A program made the position numbers and the translations under genes. From NCBI GenBank assembly GCA_032717465.1, contig CM064732.1, forward strand, positions 26,405,552-26,469,551: 64,000 bases of DNA. The letters are read 5' to 3'. Each line of letters opens with the position of its first letter. Position 1 is the stretch's first letter. Origin of the DNA: Coenobita brevimanus. Taxonomy: Eukaryota > Arthropoda > Malacostraca > Decapoda > Coenobitidae. Of the stretch, positions 46,033 through 54,499 are shown one piece after another. The notes under the pieces were generated by a model. That model was not told the origin of the DNA, made no database searches, and saw only the letters and a list, made by a program, of their open reading frames with translations.

Positions 46033-46582
46033 CTCTAACTTCTACGAGGTGGCCTGGAGCGATCATGTCACTGTCAACTTACGGGGCTGGATATACTTGC
46101 ATGGGGTAGGTGAACTGGTTGACATCGAGGGTCGTCTAACGGCTGACAAAGAAAAAAAAAACTTGAAGAAGTAATGCTCCATTCGGTGCAGACCTATGCT
46201 ACCTGGAGAGGATCATCTTTACGCAGGACAACTGTCCCATACACACGGCAAAGAACGTCAGTCGATGATTTCAAGATCAGAGGAATATGAATCTCCTTGA
46301 CTGGCCAACCAAAGCATGCGATCTCAATCCAGCTGAAAACATTTGGACAAATATTGTTAATGTGTGGGAGGCAGCACAAGAACGAACATCACATGAACTA
46401 GTGCTGCACGCCCATAGAGAATAGGAAGTCCTGAGGAGGAAGCCTGAACTGGTGTTCAAGCACGTGGCTTCTGCTCTAAAATGGCTGCGGGATGTAATTG
46501 AGAAGGGCGGAGGCTGGACTGGCCACTGAGTACAGGAAGGGAATGTGAGCTTGAGAACATGGCAAGGTTTGCGTGCATGTTT

Positions 46583-46886
46583 GAGTGTGTGGATGTGGTT
46601 GATAAGATTAGGAGAAATACACTGAGGTGGTTTGGACATGTGGAGAGAATGGAGAATGAAAGACTGACTAAGAGTGTGTATGTAGGTGAGGTGGAGGGAG
46701 GGAGAGGGAGGGGTAGACCGAGGATGAGGTGAAGGGATGGAGTTGAGAGGTATATGAGGGAGGGGGGGGTGAGTTGGGGGGAGGGTAGTCAAATGGTGGA
46801 TGACAGAGCGGCTTGGAGGCGTTTTGTCTGCGGCCACCCTTTGCGGGATTAGGGCGTCGGGCTATAGATAGATAGACAGATAGTAA
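46583..46886 (+). mobile_element. RTE-type LINE A2, 3' fragment nested in the Tc1-like element
   Basis: Starts at the C-terminal domain (DVVDKIRRNTLRWFGHVERM, 46590-46645) and runs through GRGRPRMR to the A2 3' UTR block TGGAGGCGTTTTGTCTGCGG. It ends in TATAGATAGATAGACAGATAG. It is closest to the copy at 13439-14505, sharing the GGGCTATAGATAGATAGA end. It inserted after the transposon, so it is the youngest layer of the nest. Confidence 0.9.
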
Positions 46887-46887
46887 T

Positions 46888-47118
46888 AGGGATGAAAATC
46901 TTCGAGTTCGAAATTAGTCAAGGTCTGTGGGTCTGTTAGCACGATAACGTCGCAACCCCTCAAGATATGATCAAAAAAATTTACAGGTGTGTAGTAGGGA
47001 TGAAAATCTACGAGTTCGAAATTGCTGGAAGTTAGTCAAGGTCAAGGCCATATTCCGAGCCGGGCTAGATATGTTTCGGCTCGCGGGTGGTGTGATTGCC
47101 CCCTTGGGGGGGCCTCTT
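46888..47118. other. Non-coding tail of Tc1-like element with 108-bp-spaced repeat
   Basis: AGGGATGAAAATCTNCGAGT followed by TCGAAATT occurs at 46888 and 46996. The rest is non-coding up to the right arm. Confidence 0.6.
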
Positions 47119-48424
47119 ATTTACTCTAGCATTAGACACATCACAAGAAAAAAACTCGCAGTGAAAGAGTTAACCATAAATATTCAAGGATGCCCTGTAA
47201 ATGAACTAGAATCGTGTAGCGTTAGCTAGTATAAAACGCTAACATATTCATCGGGTCTTCTGAATGAATGATTATAGTGTGTATAACTGGTATCACCTGA
47301 TACCATGTAACCTATGAGTGTGGACATTTGCACTAACTTGAAAATACACTCGCCCCAAAAAGAGTTCATTAGAATCTCCTTGATTTAAACTGCGGGATAA
47401 CAGATCATTACTTAACGTGCAACTTATGTGACTAAACTGGATGTTAGGAATCATCTTGACATGTTGGTAATAGGAAGGGTCGGGCTGGGTGGAGGAAGAG
47501 AATACTGGAGGAAAGTGCTCGTGTGAGGCTAGCGTGGAGGGGATGCTCGTGTGAGGCTAGTTCGGTGGAGAGGTTGTAGGGCGAAACAATCGTAACAGAA
47601 GTGGCGTTGAAAAGGCTATACTTCACCCTGCCAACTAAACAACTCAAATCGAGAGGGAAAACGTGTGACGGACATCACTTAAGAGGAATGTTTTGAGTAT
47701 CAGAGTTATCTGTCTTATAAGGGAGCAGTCTTTTGTTATCATGGATGAAGCAAACATCTGTTTAGTAATTGCACAATACTTTTTTCATTAGCAGTTGATT
47801 GAAGAAACTTAAATGACGCGTGTGTACATGGTTCCTCCCACCCCCAGCACGGTAAGGGATGGTGCTCAATGAAGCTCTGTCCGCGTTCATGGAAGAAACG
47901 TTTTTGCTGACTCAGAACGTAACAAAGTCATAAAGCTTATCAGCACCAAGATCGTATTTCAATGACATGTTCGTTAATAAAAAGTTCTAATGGACACGCT
48001 AATAAATTATGTATTTCACTAGATAGATAATAATTATGATTTATTCTAGGATCTGAGGCTTTGGTATCGTATTGAACCTACACTCAAGACTGATGCTCTT
48101 GACTCCACAGATACTTTCAGCTGCACAGTGCCCTAAATATGAGTGACATTAATTAATACAGCTAATCAATTGCCAACTATGTATAATAATTAAGATACTA
48201 TATATCCTATGATTCACGGTGAATATCTATTATGTCTTAAACATTGCGTATTCGTACTCAAAACCCTCTCCAATATTTGACTACAGGGCGAAGCTCTGAC
48301 CAGTCACACGCTATGATACAAACGTTACCCCTCCATTCATGCATTTCCACTATCATCTTCGTGTTTACTATAGAAGTTGTTGCCAGAGGCCGCAATTGTG
48401 TCCAGCTTCTTTGTTCCCTGACTG
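47119..48424 (-). repeat. Right terminal inverted repeat, about 1306 bp
   Basis: Inverted copy of 43176-44470 with scattered substitutions and small indels. Its outer end, read inward, is CAGTCAGGGAACAAAGAAGC. Confidence 0.92.
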
Positions 48425-48426
48425 TA

Positions 48427-48900
48427 CTTGTAATAAGTATCTCTTAGTAGCAATTGATGAACAGTCTAGATTTCCATTTGTCTTTCCTTGTCCGGACATG
48501 ACTTCTTAAACTGTAATATCATGTTTTTAAAGATTATTCTCTTATCTGAGTGCCCTTCCTCGATCCACTCGAACTACAGGCCTCAATTCATGTGTAAAGA
48601 AGTTAGTAATTTTCTAATGGAACATGGAGTTGTTATGACACATTCTTCCCCTTATCACCTCCAGGGGAATGCACAGTGTGAAAGGGAAAATGGAACCATT
48701 TGGAAAACTGTGCAATTAGCCCTAAGACCCCGCAAACTTAACGACTCTCAGTGGGAGCTTGTACTAGATCATATACTGTACTTCATTCTCTTATATCACG
48801 CATTTGCACTGCTACTAATCAAACTCCCTATGAAAGATTGTTCTCTTTCCCCAGGAAATCGTCTAATAGTTATTCTTTCCCATCATGGCTGACTTCCCCT
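48427..48900 (+). pseudogene. Gypsy integrase, catalytic core after the nested insertion
   Basis: Resumes KYLLVAIDEQSRFPFVFPCP with the first catalytic aspartate (VAID). A shift near 48545 leads to the second motif, where the expected aspartate is Asn (SIHSNYRPQF). Next come VVMTHSSPYHLQGNAQCERE with the third catalytic residue, Glu, and NGTIWKTVQLALRPRKLND. The DDE integrase inserts the cDNA copy. Here it is broken by frameshifts, by the Asp-to-Asn change and by the transposon. Confidence 0.87.
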
Positions 48901-49284
48901 GGGCAGGTATTCCTACGCAAATTTGTCTGTAACTCTAAATCTGATCCATTGGTAAAGCCCGTCGATCTCGTAATCGCCACTCCTCACTATGCCAAGATTC
49001 GTTACCCTGACAGGAGGGAATCCACAGTCTCCACAAGTGACCTTGCACCATCCCCCAAGAACCTGAGGTCTCCCTTGTCACCAGAGACCCCTCCTGACGA
49101 CTTAACAGCGGATCTTGGCACTTGTGACTCCCGTACCTCCTCACCTGTCGTTCATCAACCGGAGCATAGTGAAGTTAGTGAACCCGAAACTCCTGAGGTG
49201 AACCTTCCCGAAGAACACCCGACGCATCGTCGCTCGATTAGGAATAGGAAACCTGTAGATAGGCTAACCTATTTCATGAAGTAA
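48751..49284 (+). pseudogene. Gypsy integrase C-terminal region
   Basis: A 177-codon frame: ATNQTPYERLFSFPRKSSNS, FLRKFVCNSKSDPLVKPVDL, a YAKIRYPDRRESTVSTSDLA block and a Pro/Ser/Glu-rich tail ending SIRNRKPVDRLTYFMK. The GPY-like basic segment followed by an unstructured acidic tail is normal for the end of Mag-like Pol. The frame closes at 49282-49284, about 135 bases before the 3' LTR. Confidence 0.85.
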
Positions 49285-49419
49285 TAGGTTTGAGATTTGA
49301 TGTATTTAATACACTAGTAGATAGGATAACCTATTTATGAAGTACTAGGTTTCTATTGATTATATTGTAAGATTTTACGTATTTAATGAAATGCTAAATT
49401 TTATTGAACAAATGGTGAA

Positions 49420-49626
49420 TGTAGTAATTCATAGACTATGAAATAACGAGTTTTCATGTTTCGTTCACTGGTGTTTCGGATCACCCTCCGACACTATTGT
49501 TTGGGTCGTAATATTGGCTGAAGGTCATTTAGTTACTGGCTGTTTTACTGTTCACACCTTGCTGTTGTTTTTTGTTGAATAAAGCCTTTCGTTCAAGAGA
49601 TTAGAAAAATTTCTTGTTTTACCACA
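49420..49626 (+). repeat. Gypsy 3' LTR, 207 bp
   Basis: Same length as the 5' LTR. It begins TGTAGTAATTCATAGACTAT and ends TTTTACCACA; AAGGG follows. Confidence 0.93.
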
Positions 49627-49631
49627 AAGGG

Positions 49632-49918
49632 TAGTCGTGGATAGTGAGTATATTAACCCAACAACTACTGCATTAACTTTCCTAATCTACCCCGCCCCAT
49701 GCACAAAATATAAAAAACGGGATTTTTTTTTCCTCAGAAATAATTTTTACTCACATGAAATGAAAGAGTACATCGAAAAGTATAGGAGAAAACATATATG
49801 AATTCATTATTTACCTTAGTTCAGCTATGGTAAAGTAATGAAATACCGTTTCTGTTTTTTTTTTTTTTTTTTTTCCAGCCTATCAACCATTGGGGCCGAA
49901 GCCCCTGGTTATTAAGGC
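49632..49918. other. No gene seen
   Basis: Right flank of the Gypsy element, with a T21 run (49854-49874). A small palindrome, GGGGCCGAAGCCCC, lies at 49892-49905. Confidence 0.5.
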
Positions 49919-49997
<79 letters not shown>

Positions 49998-50030
49998 ATA
50001 CATTTAAACATATATACATATATATACAAA

Positions 50031-50085
<55 letters not shown>
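49919..50085. repeat. (TA)n and (CA)n microsatellites
   Basis: TA with GTATA interruptions at 49919-49991, ATATATAC words, then CA at 50040-50085. Lies close to the A-rich 3' tail (minus strand) of the I-like LINE. Confidence 0.95.
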
Positions 50086-50087
<2 letters not shown>

Positions 50088-50229
50088 CCATGCATACATA
50101 CAGACACACTTTCATGCAAACGTACATATATATATAATAATTTTAATCTTATTTATTTATTTTTTTTTTGTATTTTTATTTATTTTTTTTCTTCTTGGTT
50201 TTATATTTTTATACCTTATATTATAAAGA

Positions 50230-50926
50230 AAAACTAATCTAAAGACCCTAAAACTAATCACCTAACAAACAAATCGCTAACCTATACTAAATCCTACAGA
50301 GACAAATAGCTACACTTACACTAATGGTGAAAATACCTCGACTAACAGAACACCATCGACTGCAGATATGTAATGCCTTTCTACACTACATACTTGCACT
50401 CATCACCTGGTGACTGTCAGTCTAGGCACAACCTAATATAGGGGACATCAATATATGAAAGGGAACCAGACGAGTCAGGAACATTTCCATATACGTCAGC
50501 TGTCGTTCCTAATTAGAATAACTTAAGCAAGATAATATAATGTATTTACATAATTTGTACAGAAAGTGAAGAACCTCGCCCAGCAGACCACCATCGACTG
50601 CAAGTGCCCAATACCTTCTTATATTGCACACTTGCACTCATCAGCTGGTGACTGTCAGGCGAGGAACTTGGCTTAATGTAGGGGAAAGCCATATTAGAAA
50701 TAGATCGGTGGGAGGAGGAACTATTTAAAATATGTCAACTGTCAACCCTAATTAATATTACAATATATACATATTTACTCTTCATAAAAACCATAACCAC
50801 ACTGCAAAAAAGTCACATCACTCTGATCAGTCCGGTCTCTCTCAAGAAAGCCATCAATTTATCAGTCATAACAATGTCCCCATCACCCAGGATGGTGGAA
50901 AGGGTGAAGGGGACGTCCACTGCGCC
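50230..50926 (-). repeat. LINE 3' UTR with imperfect 238-bp tandem duplication
   Basis: ACCATCGACTGCA, CTTGCACTCATCA, CTGGTGACTGTCAG, GTCA[G/A]CTGTC and CCTAATTA words occur in the same order in 50326-50530 and 50564-50768, spaced 238 bases apart. The two halves have diverged considerably, so the duplication is older than this insertion. Confidence 0.75.
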
Positions 50927-53900
50927 TCAGTAATTTATAAGTGAAGCACGTTCACGAATAAATCGCCGACAGCGCAGGATGATATGACTGATAGATAACA
51001 CCGCATTACAGATGTCACAGTGCGGTGGGAAGCGTCTTTCCATATATGGTTTTATGTGGGTTAAAATGGTGGCATTCAGCCGTAACCGTGCCAACACTTT
51101 TTCTTCTAGGCGACTGGGACGGTTGGCAGTGTCCCAATCGCCCAGGTACGGCTTACAAGTTGGAATATTTAGTCTGGTCCACTGACCTTGCCACAGAAGA
51201 TTTATTGATTTCTTTCCGAGAGAGAGACTCGACCGTAGATCACGAGGAACGTCCCAAGTCTCCTCGAGCTCCACAGCCGACTTTGCAAGTAAGTCAGCCT
51301 GCTCATTGCCGTAGATACGACAATGACCAGGCACCCAGATCAGCGTGAATGACTTGTTGCATGAATGCAACTTATTAACGATGCGGCCCTGGATCTCATG
51401 AGAGTCCGTAGTGCAAGATGCAATTGCCTGAAGGGCTGATTTTGAATCTGAAAATATGACAAATGAGTCATGCCTAGAATTGAGAGCATAGTCTATGGCT
51501 TTGTCAATAGCAAAAAGTTCTGAAGTAAACACAGATGTATGAGTCGGCAACCGATACCTAAGGGCACATTCAGTCGACCACACACTTGCACCCACACATT
51601 CACTCGACTTAGAGCCGTCGGTGTACAATTGATGGGACCCCAAGTGACGAACAATGATGTTACGAAACAAGTGGTGGACCTCCGCCTCCGGCGCCTTGGC
51701 CTTTGGTGCTGGGAGCCATGTAACATCGACTGTAAAGCCGGGTGGCTCCCAAGGCGCTATATTTTTAAGCATCAACTTGTCACAGTCACTGGGGTCCACA
51801 TCAAGCTCCTGAGTCAGTAAGTGGAGGCGAGCGGCAAGTGGCCAACGCACCCCCCGCAGAAGGTGGTGGTATTGACGCAGGGGGGTACAGGCCACATTGC
51901 CGATATTACCTTTCCTTAACGTCCTTATGCCGTAGGACAAGGCCAGGTGGTCACGGCGTATATGGAGGGGAGGCACATTCGCCTCCACTTCCATACGAGC
52001 CACACGGGTACACCGGACGGCTCCAAGACACATTCGCAAACATTTATTCTGTAACACATCCAATCCTTTCAGAGTGGCATCGGATGCCGATCCATACACC
52101 TGTGCGCCATAGTCTAGCTTCGATCGAATAAGGGACTTATACACCATTAATAAAGATTTTCTGTCGGCACCCCAGGTAGTACCCGCTAGGTACTTGAGGA
52201 CATTTAACGGTTTATCACAACGAGCAAGCAAAGTATTAACGTGAAGTTTAAAATTCATTCTACAATCAAAATGTATTCCTAAAAATTTTACAGAATTTTG
52301 AAAAGGTACCGCCTGATTATCCAAAGTTAAGCACAAATTAGGTACGTTATGATTAGTGAAAACTATAGCGGTACACTTACGTACGGAAAACTTAAATCCC
52401 CACTGCAAGGCCCATTGGTGGACGGAGTCAAGGGCTGCTTGAATCCGCCCAGCCGAAAATTGTGCATTACGGGAAGAGTGCCATATTGCACAATCGTCAG
52501 CATAGAGCGAGTATTTAAGATTCCTTGGGATGGGAGCTGATGACAGAATATCATTGATCATAATACTAAATAAAGTAGGACTAAGCACACTTCCCTGTGG
52601 CACCCCGTTTTCCTGGATAAATATATCCGATGTTACGTTACGGGGCAATTTGACAGAGAAAGTTCTGTCCCTTAAGAAATTTGAAATAAAAACAGGTAAA
52701 TTTCCTCTTAAACCATAAGCATAGAGCTTCATTAGTATACCGTGTTGCCAGGTCATGTCATAGGCTTTATGGATGCCCAAGAACACCCCTATCATGAATT
52801 CTTTATTGGCAAATGCCTCTGCAATACAATGCTCCAAATTCATTAAATGATCTAGTGAACTTCTGTATTTACGGAAGCCACATTGTTGATCATTTAACAA
52901 ATTCTTCGACTCTAAAACAAAAAGAAGCCTATTGTTAACCATACGTTCCATGACCTTACATAGACAAGAAGTCAACACAATAGGACGAAATGAAGTGGGA
53001 TTCATAAGACGACCAGCCTCTTTGGGTATCGGTATGACGTGCGCAAAGTGCCATGAGTTTGGGAACGTTCGAGACGCCCAAATCTCATTGTACAATGCTA
53101 ACATCTTAATCAGGTTGTCCTGATTAAGATGCTGGATCATACCGTACGTGATGGTGTCTGGTCCAGGGCTGGTGTCTTCACAGGATTTAAGGGCAAGGAG
53201 CAGTTCATCTAGCGTAAACTCTTGGTTGTACGGGGGGTTTACGTCTTCTGTGGCAAAGTCTAATATCTGTAGCTCAGCCGTGCGTTTATGATGTTGGAAA
53301 CGCGGGTCATAATTGGCTGAGCTACTTACATGAGAAAAACTCCTGGCAAGGATGTTAGCAACGTCCACGGGCTCGTCATAGATGTTATTATTTACTTGCA
53401 AGGTGGTAATGGGGAAATATGGGCCTTTATTATTTAATATTCTTATGGTGGACCAGACTTTACTTAATGGTGTTGTACGAGTCACCGTGGATACAAAGGA
53501 CCGCCAGAAGTCACGTTTAGCCCTTCTTATTACTCTCCTTGCCTCAGCCCGTGCCTGTTTGTATGCAATAAAATTTTTCTCAGTGGGCTGACTATCAAAA
53601 ACCCTGTATCTTCTATTGCTTTTTTTTAATGCTTGTCGGCAACCCGGCGTCCACCAATGTGCTCTATGCTTCGCATGAACTGTAGAAGTCTTGGGAATAG
53701 CAGCCTCAGCTGCGTGTAATATGGATTGGGTTATATTTTCGACCTTAACATCTATGGTCTCCCCAGATATATCTAAATTGGCGATCCTTGAGAAGGATCC
53801 CCAATCTGCTTTCTTATAGTTAAATTTTGGAGGTGGAGGGTCCGAAATGATGTCGCGTGTATAAGAAAGACAGATGGGTAAATGATCACTTCCCAAGGAG

Positions 53901-54499
53901 TCGTCGTAAGGGTCCCATGAGAGATCTTGATGTATACCAGGGGAGGCCAAAGATAAGTCAATGGCCGAAAAGTTACCAGTACGATCATCTACACGAGTCG
54001 CTCTACCATCGTTCAGAAGACAGAGGTTGGACTGTATTATTAGGTCGGCTACTTGCTCCCCACGACCATCGATCCTCAAGCTACCCCATTGATAGTGATG
54101 GGCGTTAAAATCGCCCAACACTAACTTATTCCCAGGGAGATGTTCAACTAGTGAATTTAAAGCATCACTATCAATGGGGCCATGTGGAGGACAGTACAGA
54201 GAGCAAATAGACAGATACGTGTTATTAAATTTTACTCTGCACGCAACAGCTTCCAGAGTAGAATTTAGAATCACTTCCGTTTGTGGGTGTGATTTGTGTG
54301 TGTATATGGCTACTCTGTGACTTTCATATCTTCTATACGAGTGGTAGTGTTTGAACTGTGGAGGATCAGGGTGATCCTCCAGGCGCGTTTCCTGTAAACA
54401 AACAACGTCTGGCCTGTATATTGACAGCAAGATTGCTATATCTTGTAACTTATTCCTAATACCTCTACAGTTCCACTGTAATAGAGTGAAAGCGGCGGT
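50927..54499 (-). CDS. I-clade LINE ORF2: endonuclease, reverse transcriptase, RNase H
   Basis: 1190 codons open from just after the ORF1 stop, with no AUG before the region TYGMIQHL some 420 codons in; a nominal TTG at 54430 is only an in-frame codon. Endonuclease: LLQWNCRGIRNKLQD, LQETRL (Glu), LGDFNAHH (Asp, Asn), SDHLPI. RT: FRPIVLTSCLCKVMERMV; motif A reads VFLGIHKAYD with Gly (GGC, 52775-52777) where the catalytic Asp belongs; ENGVPQGSVLSPTLF; YADDCAIW intact. RNase H: LYTDGSKS, TSELFAIDKA, IFSDSKSAL and WVPGHCRIYGNEQADLLAK supply all four acidic residues. A final CDICNAVLSISHIILRC is the zinc-binding C-terminus of I/Jockey proteins. It would nick DNA and copy element RNA, but the motif A change should abolish polymerisation. 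Confidence 0.92.
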   Translation of the reverse strand, partial: TAAFTLLQWNCRGIRNKLQDIAILLSIYRPDVVCLQETRLEDHPDPPQFKHYHSYRRYESHRVAIYTHKSHPQTEVILNSTLEAVACRVKFNNTYLSICSLYCPPHGPIDSDALNSLVEHLPGNKLVLGDFNAHHYQWGSLRIDGRGEQVADLIIQSNLCLLNDGRATRVDDRTGNFSAIDLSLASPGIHQDLSWDPYDDSLGSDHLPICLSYTRDIISDPPPPKFNYKKADWGSFSRIANLDISGETIDVKVENITQSILHAAEAAIPKTSTVHAKHRAHWWTPGCRQALKKSNRRYRVFDSQPTEKNFIAYKQARAEARRVIRRAKRDFWRSFVSTVTRTTPLSKVWSTIRILNNKGPYFPITTLQVNNNIYDEPVDVANILARSFSHVSSSANYDPRFQHHKRTAELQILDFATEDVNPPYNQEFTLDELLLALKSCEDTSPGPDTITYGMIQHLNQDNLIKMLALYNEIWASRTFPNSWHFAHVIPIPKEAGRLMNPTSFRPIVLTSCLCKVMERMVNNRLLFVLESKNLLNDQQCGFRKYRSSLDHLMNLEHCIAEAFANKEFMIGVFLGIHKAYDMTWQHGILMKLYAYGLRGNLPVFISNFLRDRTFSVKLPRNVTSDIFIQENGVPQGSVLSPTLFSIMINDILSSAPIPRNLKYSLYADDCAIWHSSRNAQFSAGRIQAALDSVHQWALQWGFKFSVRKCTAIVFTNHNVPNLCLTLDNQAVPFQNSVKFLGIHFDCRMNFKLHVNTLLARCDKPLNVLKYLAGTTWGADRKSLLMVYKSLIRSKLDYGAQVYGSASDATLKGLDVLQNKCLRMCLGAVRCTRVARMEVEANVPPLHIRRDHLALSYGIRTLRKGNIGNVACTPLRQYHHLLRGVRWPLAARLHLLTQELDVDPSDCDKLMLKNIAPWEPPGFTVDVTWLPAPKAKAPEAEVHHLFRNIIVRHLGSHQLYTDGSKSSECVGASVWSTECALRYRLPTHTSVFTSELFAIDKAIDYALNSRHDSFVIFSDSKSALQAIASCTTDSHEIQGRIVNKLHSCNKSFTLIWVPGHCRIYGNEQADLLAKSAVELEETWDVPRDLRSSLSLGKKSINLLWQGQWTRLNIPTCKPYLGDWDTANRPSRLEEKVLARLRLNATILTHIKPYMERRFPPHCDICNAVLSISHIILRCRRFIRERASLINY

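Larger units (their letters stand above)
45096..46532 (+). pseudogene. Tc1/mariner-type transposase remnant (DD35E-like)
   Basis: Begins near MNSTETAQLGHTVRV (45094). A helix-turn-helix region TDSGLTPSE...GVYKW follows, then the linker TLKKRLHESGTQHRTQTIKE (45360s). The first catalytic motif is LSDEKSFFS (45520s), the second QDNCPIHTA (about 46230) and the third NPAENIW (about 46328). Counting codons, 35 positions (one now a stop) separate the second D from E, so the catalytic layout is DD35E-like. Stops, shifts and an insert of about 400 bp at 45597-46032 inactivate it. The C-terminus ends EKGGGWTGH. The protein would cut and join the element's inverted repeats at TA. Confidence 0.87.
43176..48424. 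mobile_element. Tc1-like DNA transposon with 1.3-kb terminal inverted repeats, 5249 bp
   Basis: Both ends begin CAGTC[G/A]GGGAACAAAGAA when read inward. The inverted arms continue for about 1.3 kb each (43176-44470 and 47119-48424) with high identity by eye. The central 2.65 kb carries remains of a Tc1/mariner transposase. The insertion is flanked by TA, as in the IS630-Tc1-mariner superfamily, and lies inside the Gypsy integrase. CAGT ends are common in Tc1-like elements, but inverted repeats of this length are far beyond the usual range of tens to a few hundred bases. The arms hold internal short repeats such as CTAGCCTCACACGAGCA, twice in each. Confidence 0.9.
40089..49626 (+). mobile_element. 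Ty3/Gypsy retrotransposon (Mag-like), complete ends, nested insertion
   Basis: Two 207-bp LTRs (40089-40295 and 49420-49626), both with TG...CA ends, flanked by a perfect 5-bp duplication. Between them, in Ty3/Gypsy order, lie Gag with two zinc-knuckle-like blocks, protease, RT, RNase H and integrase, all broken by frameshifts and stops. The element is 9538 bp, or about 4.29 kb once the transposon at 43176-48424 and its TA are set aside, a normal size for Mag-type elements. The LTRs differ at about 26 of 207 positions by my count, so the insertion is old. Directly after the 5' LTR I see no clear TGG primer-binding site. No envelope gene is present. Confidence 0.93.
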
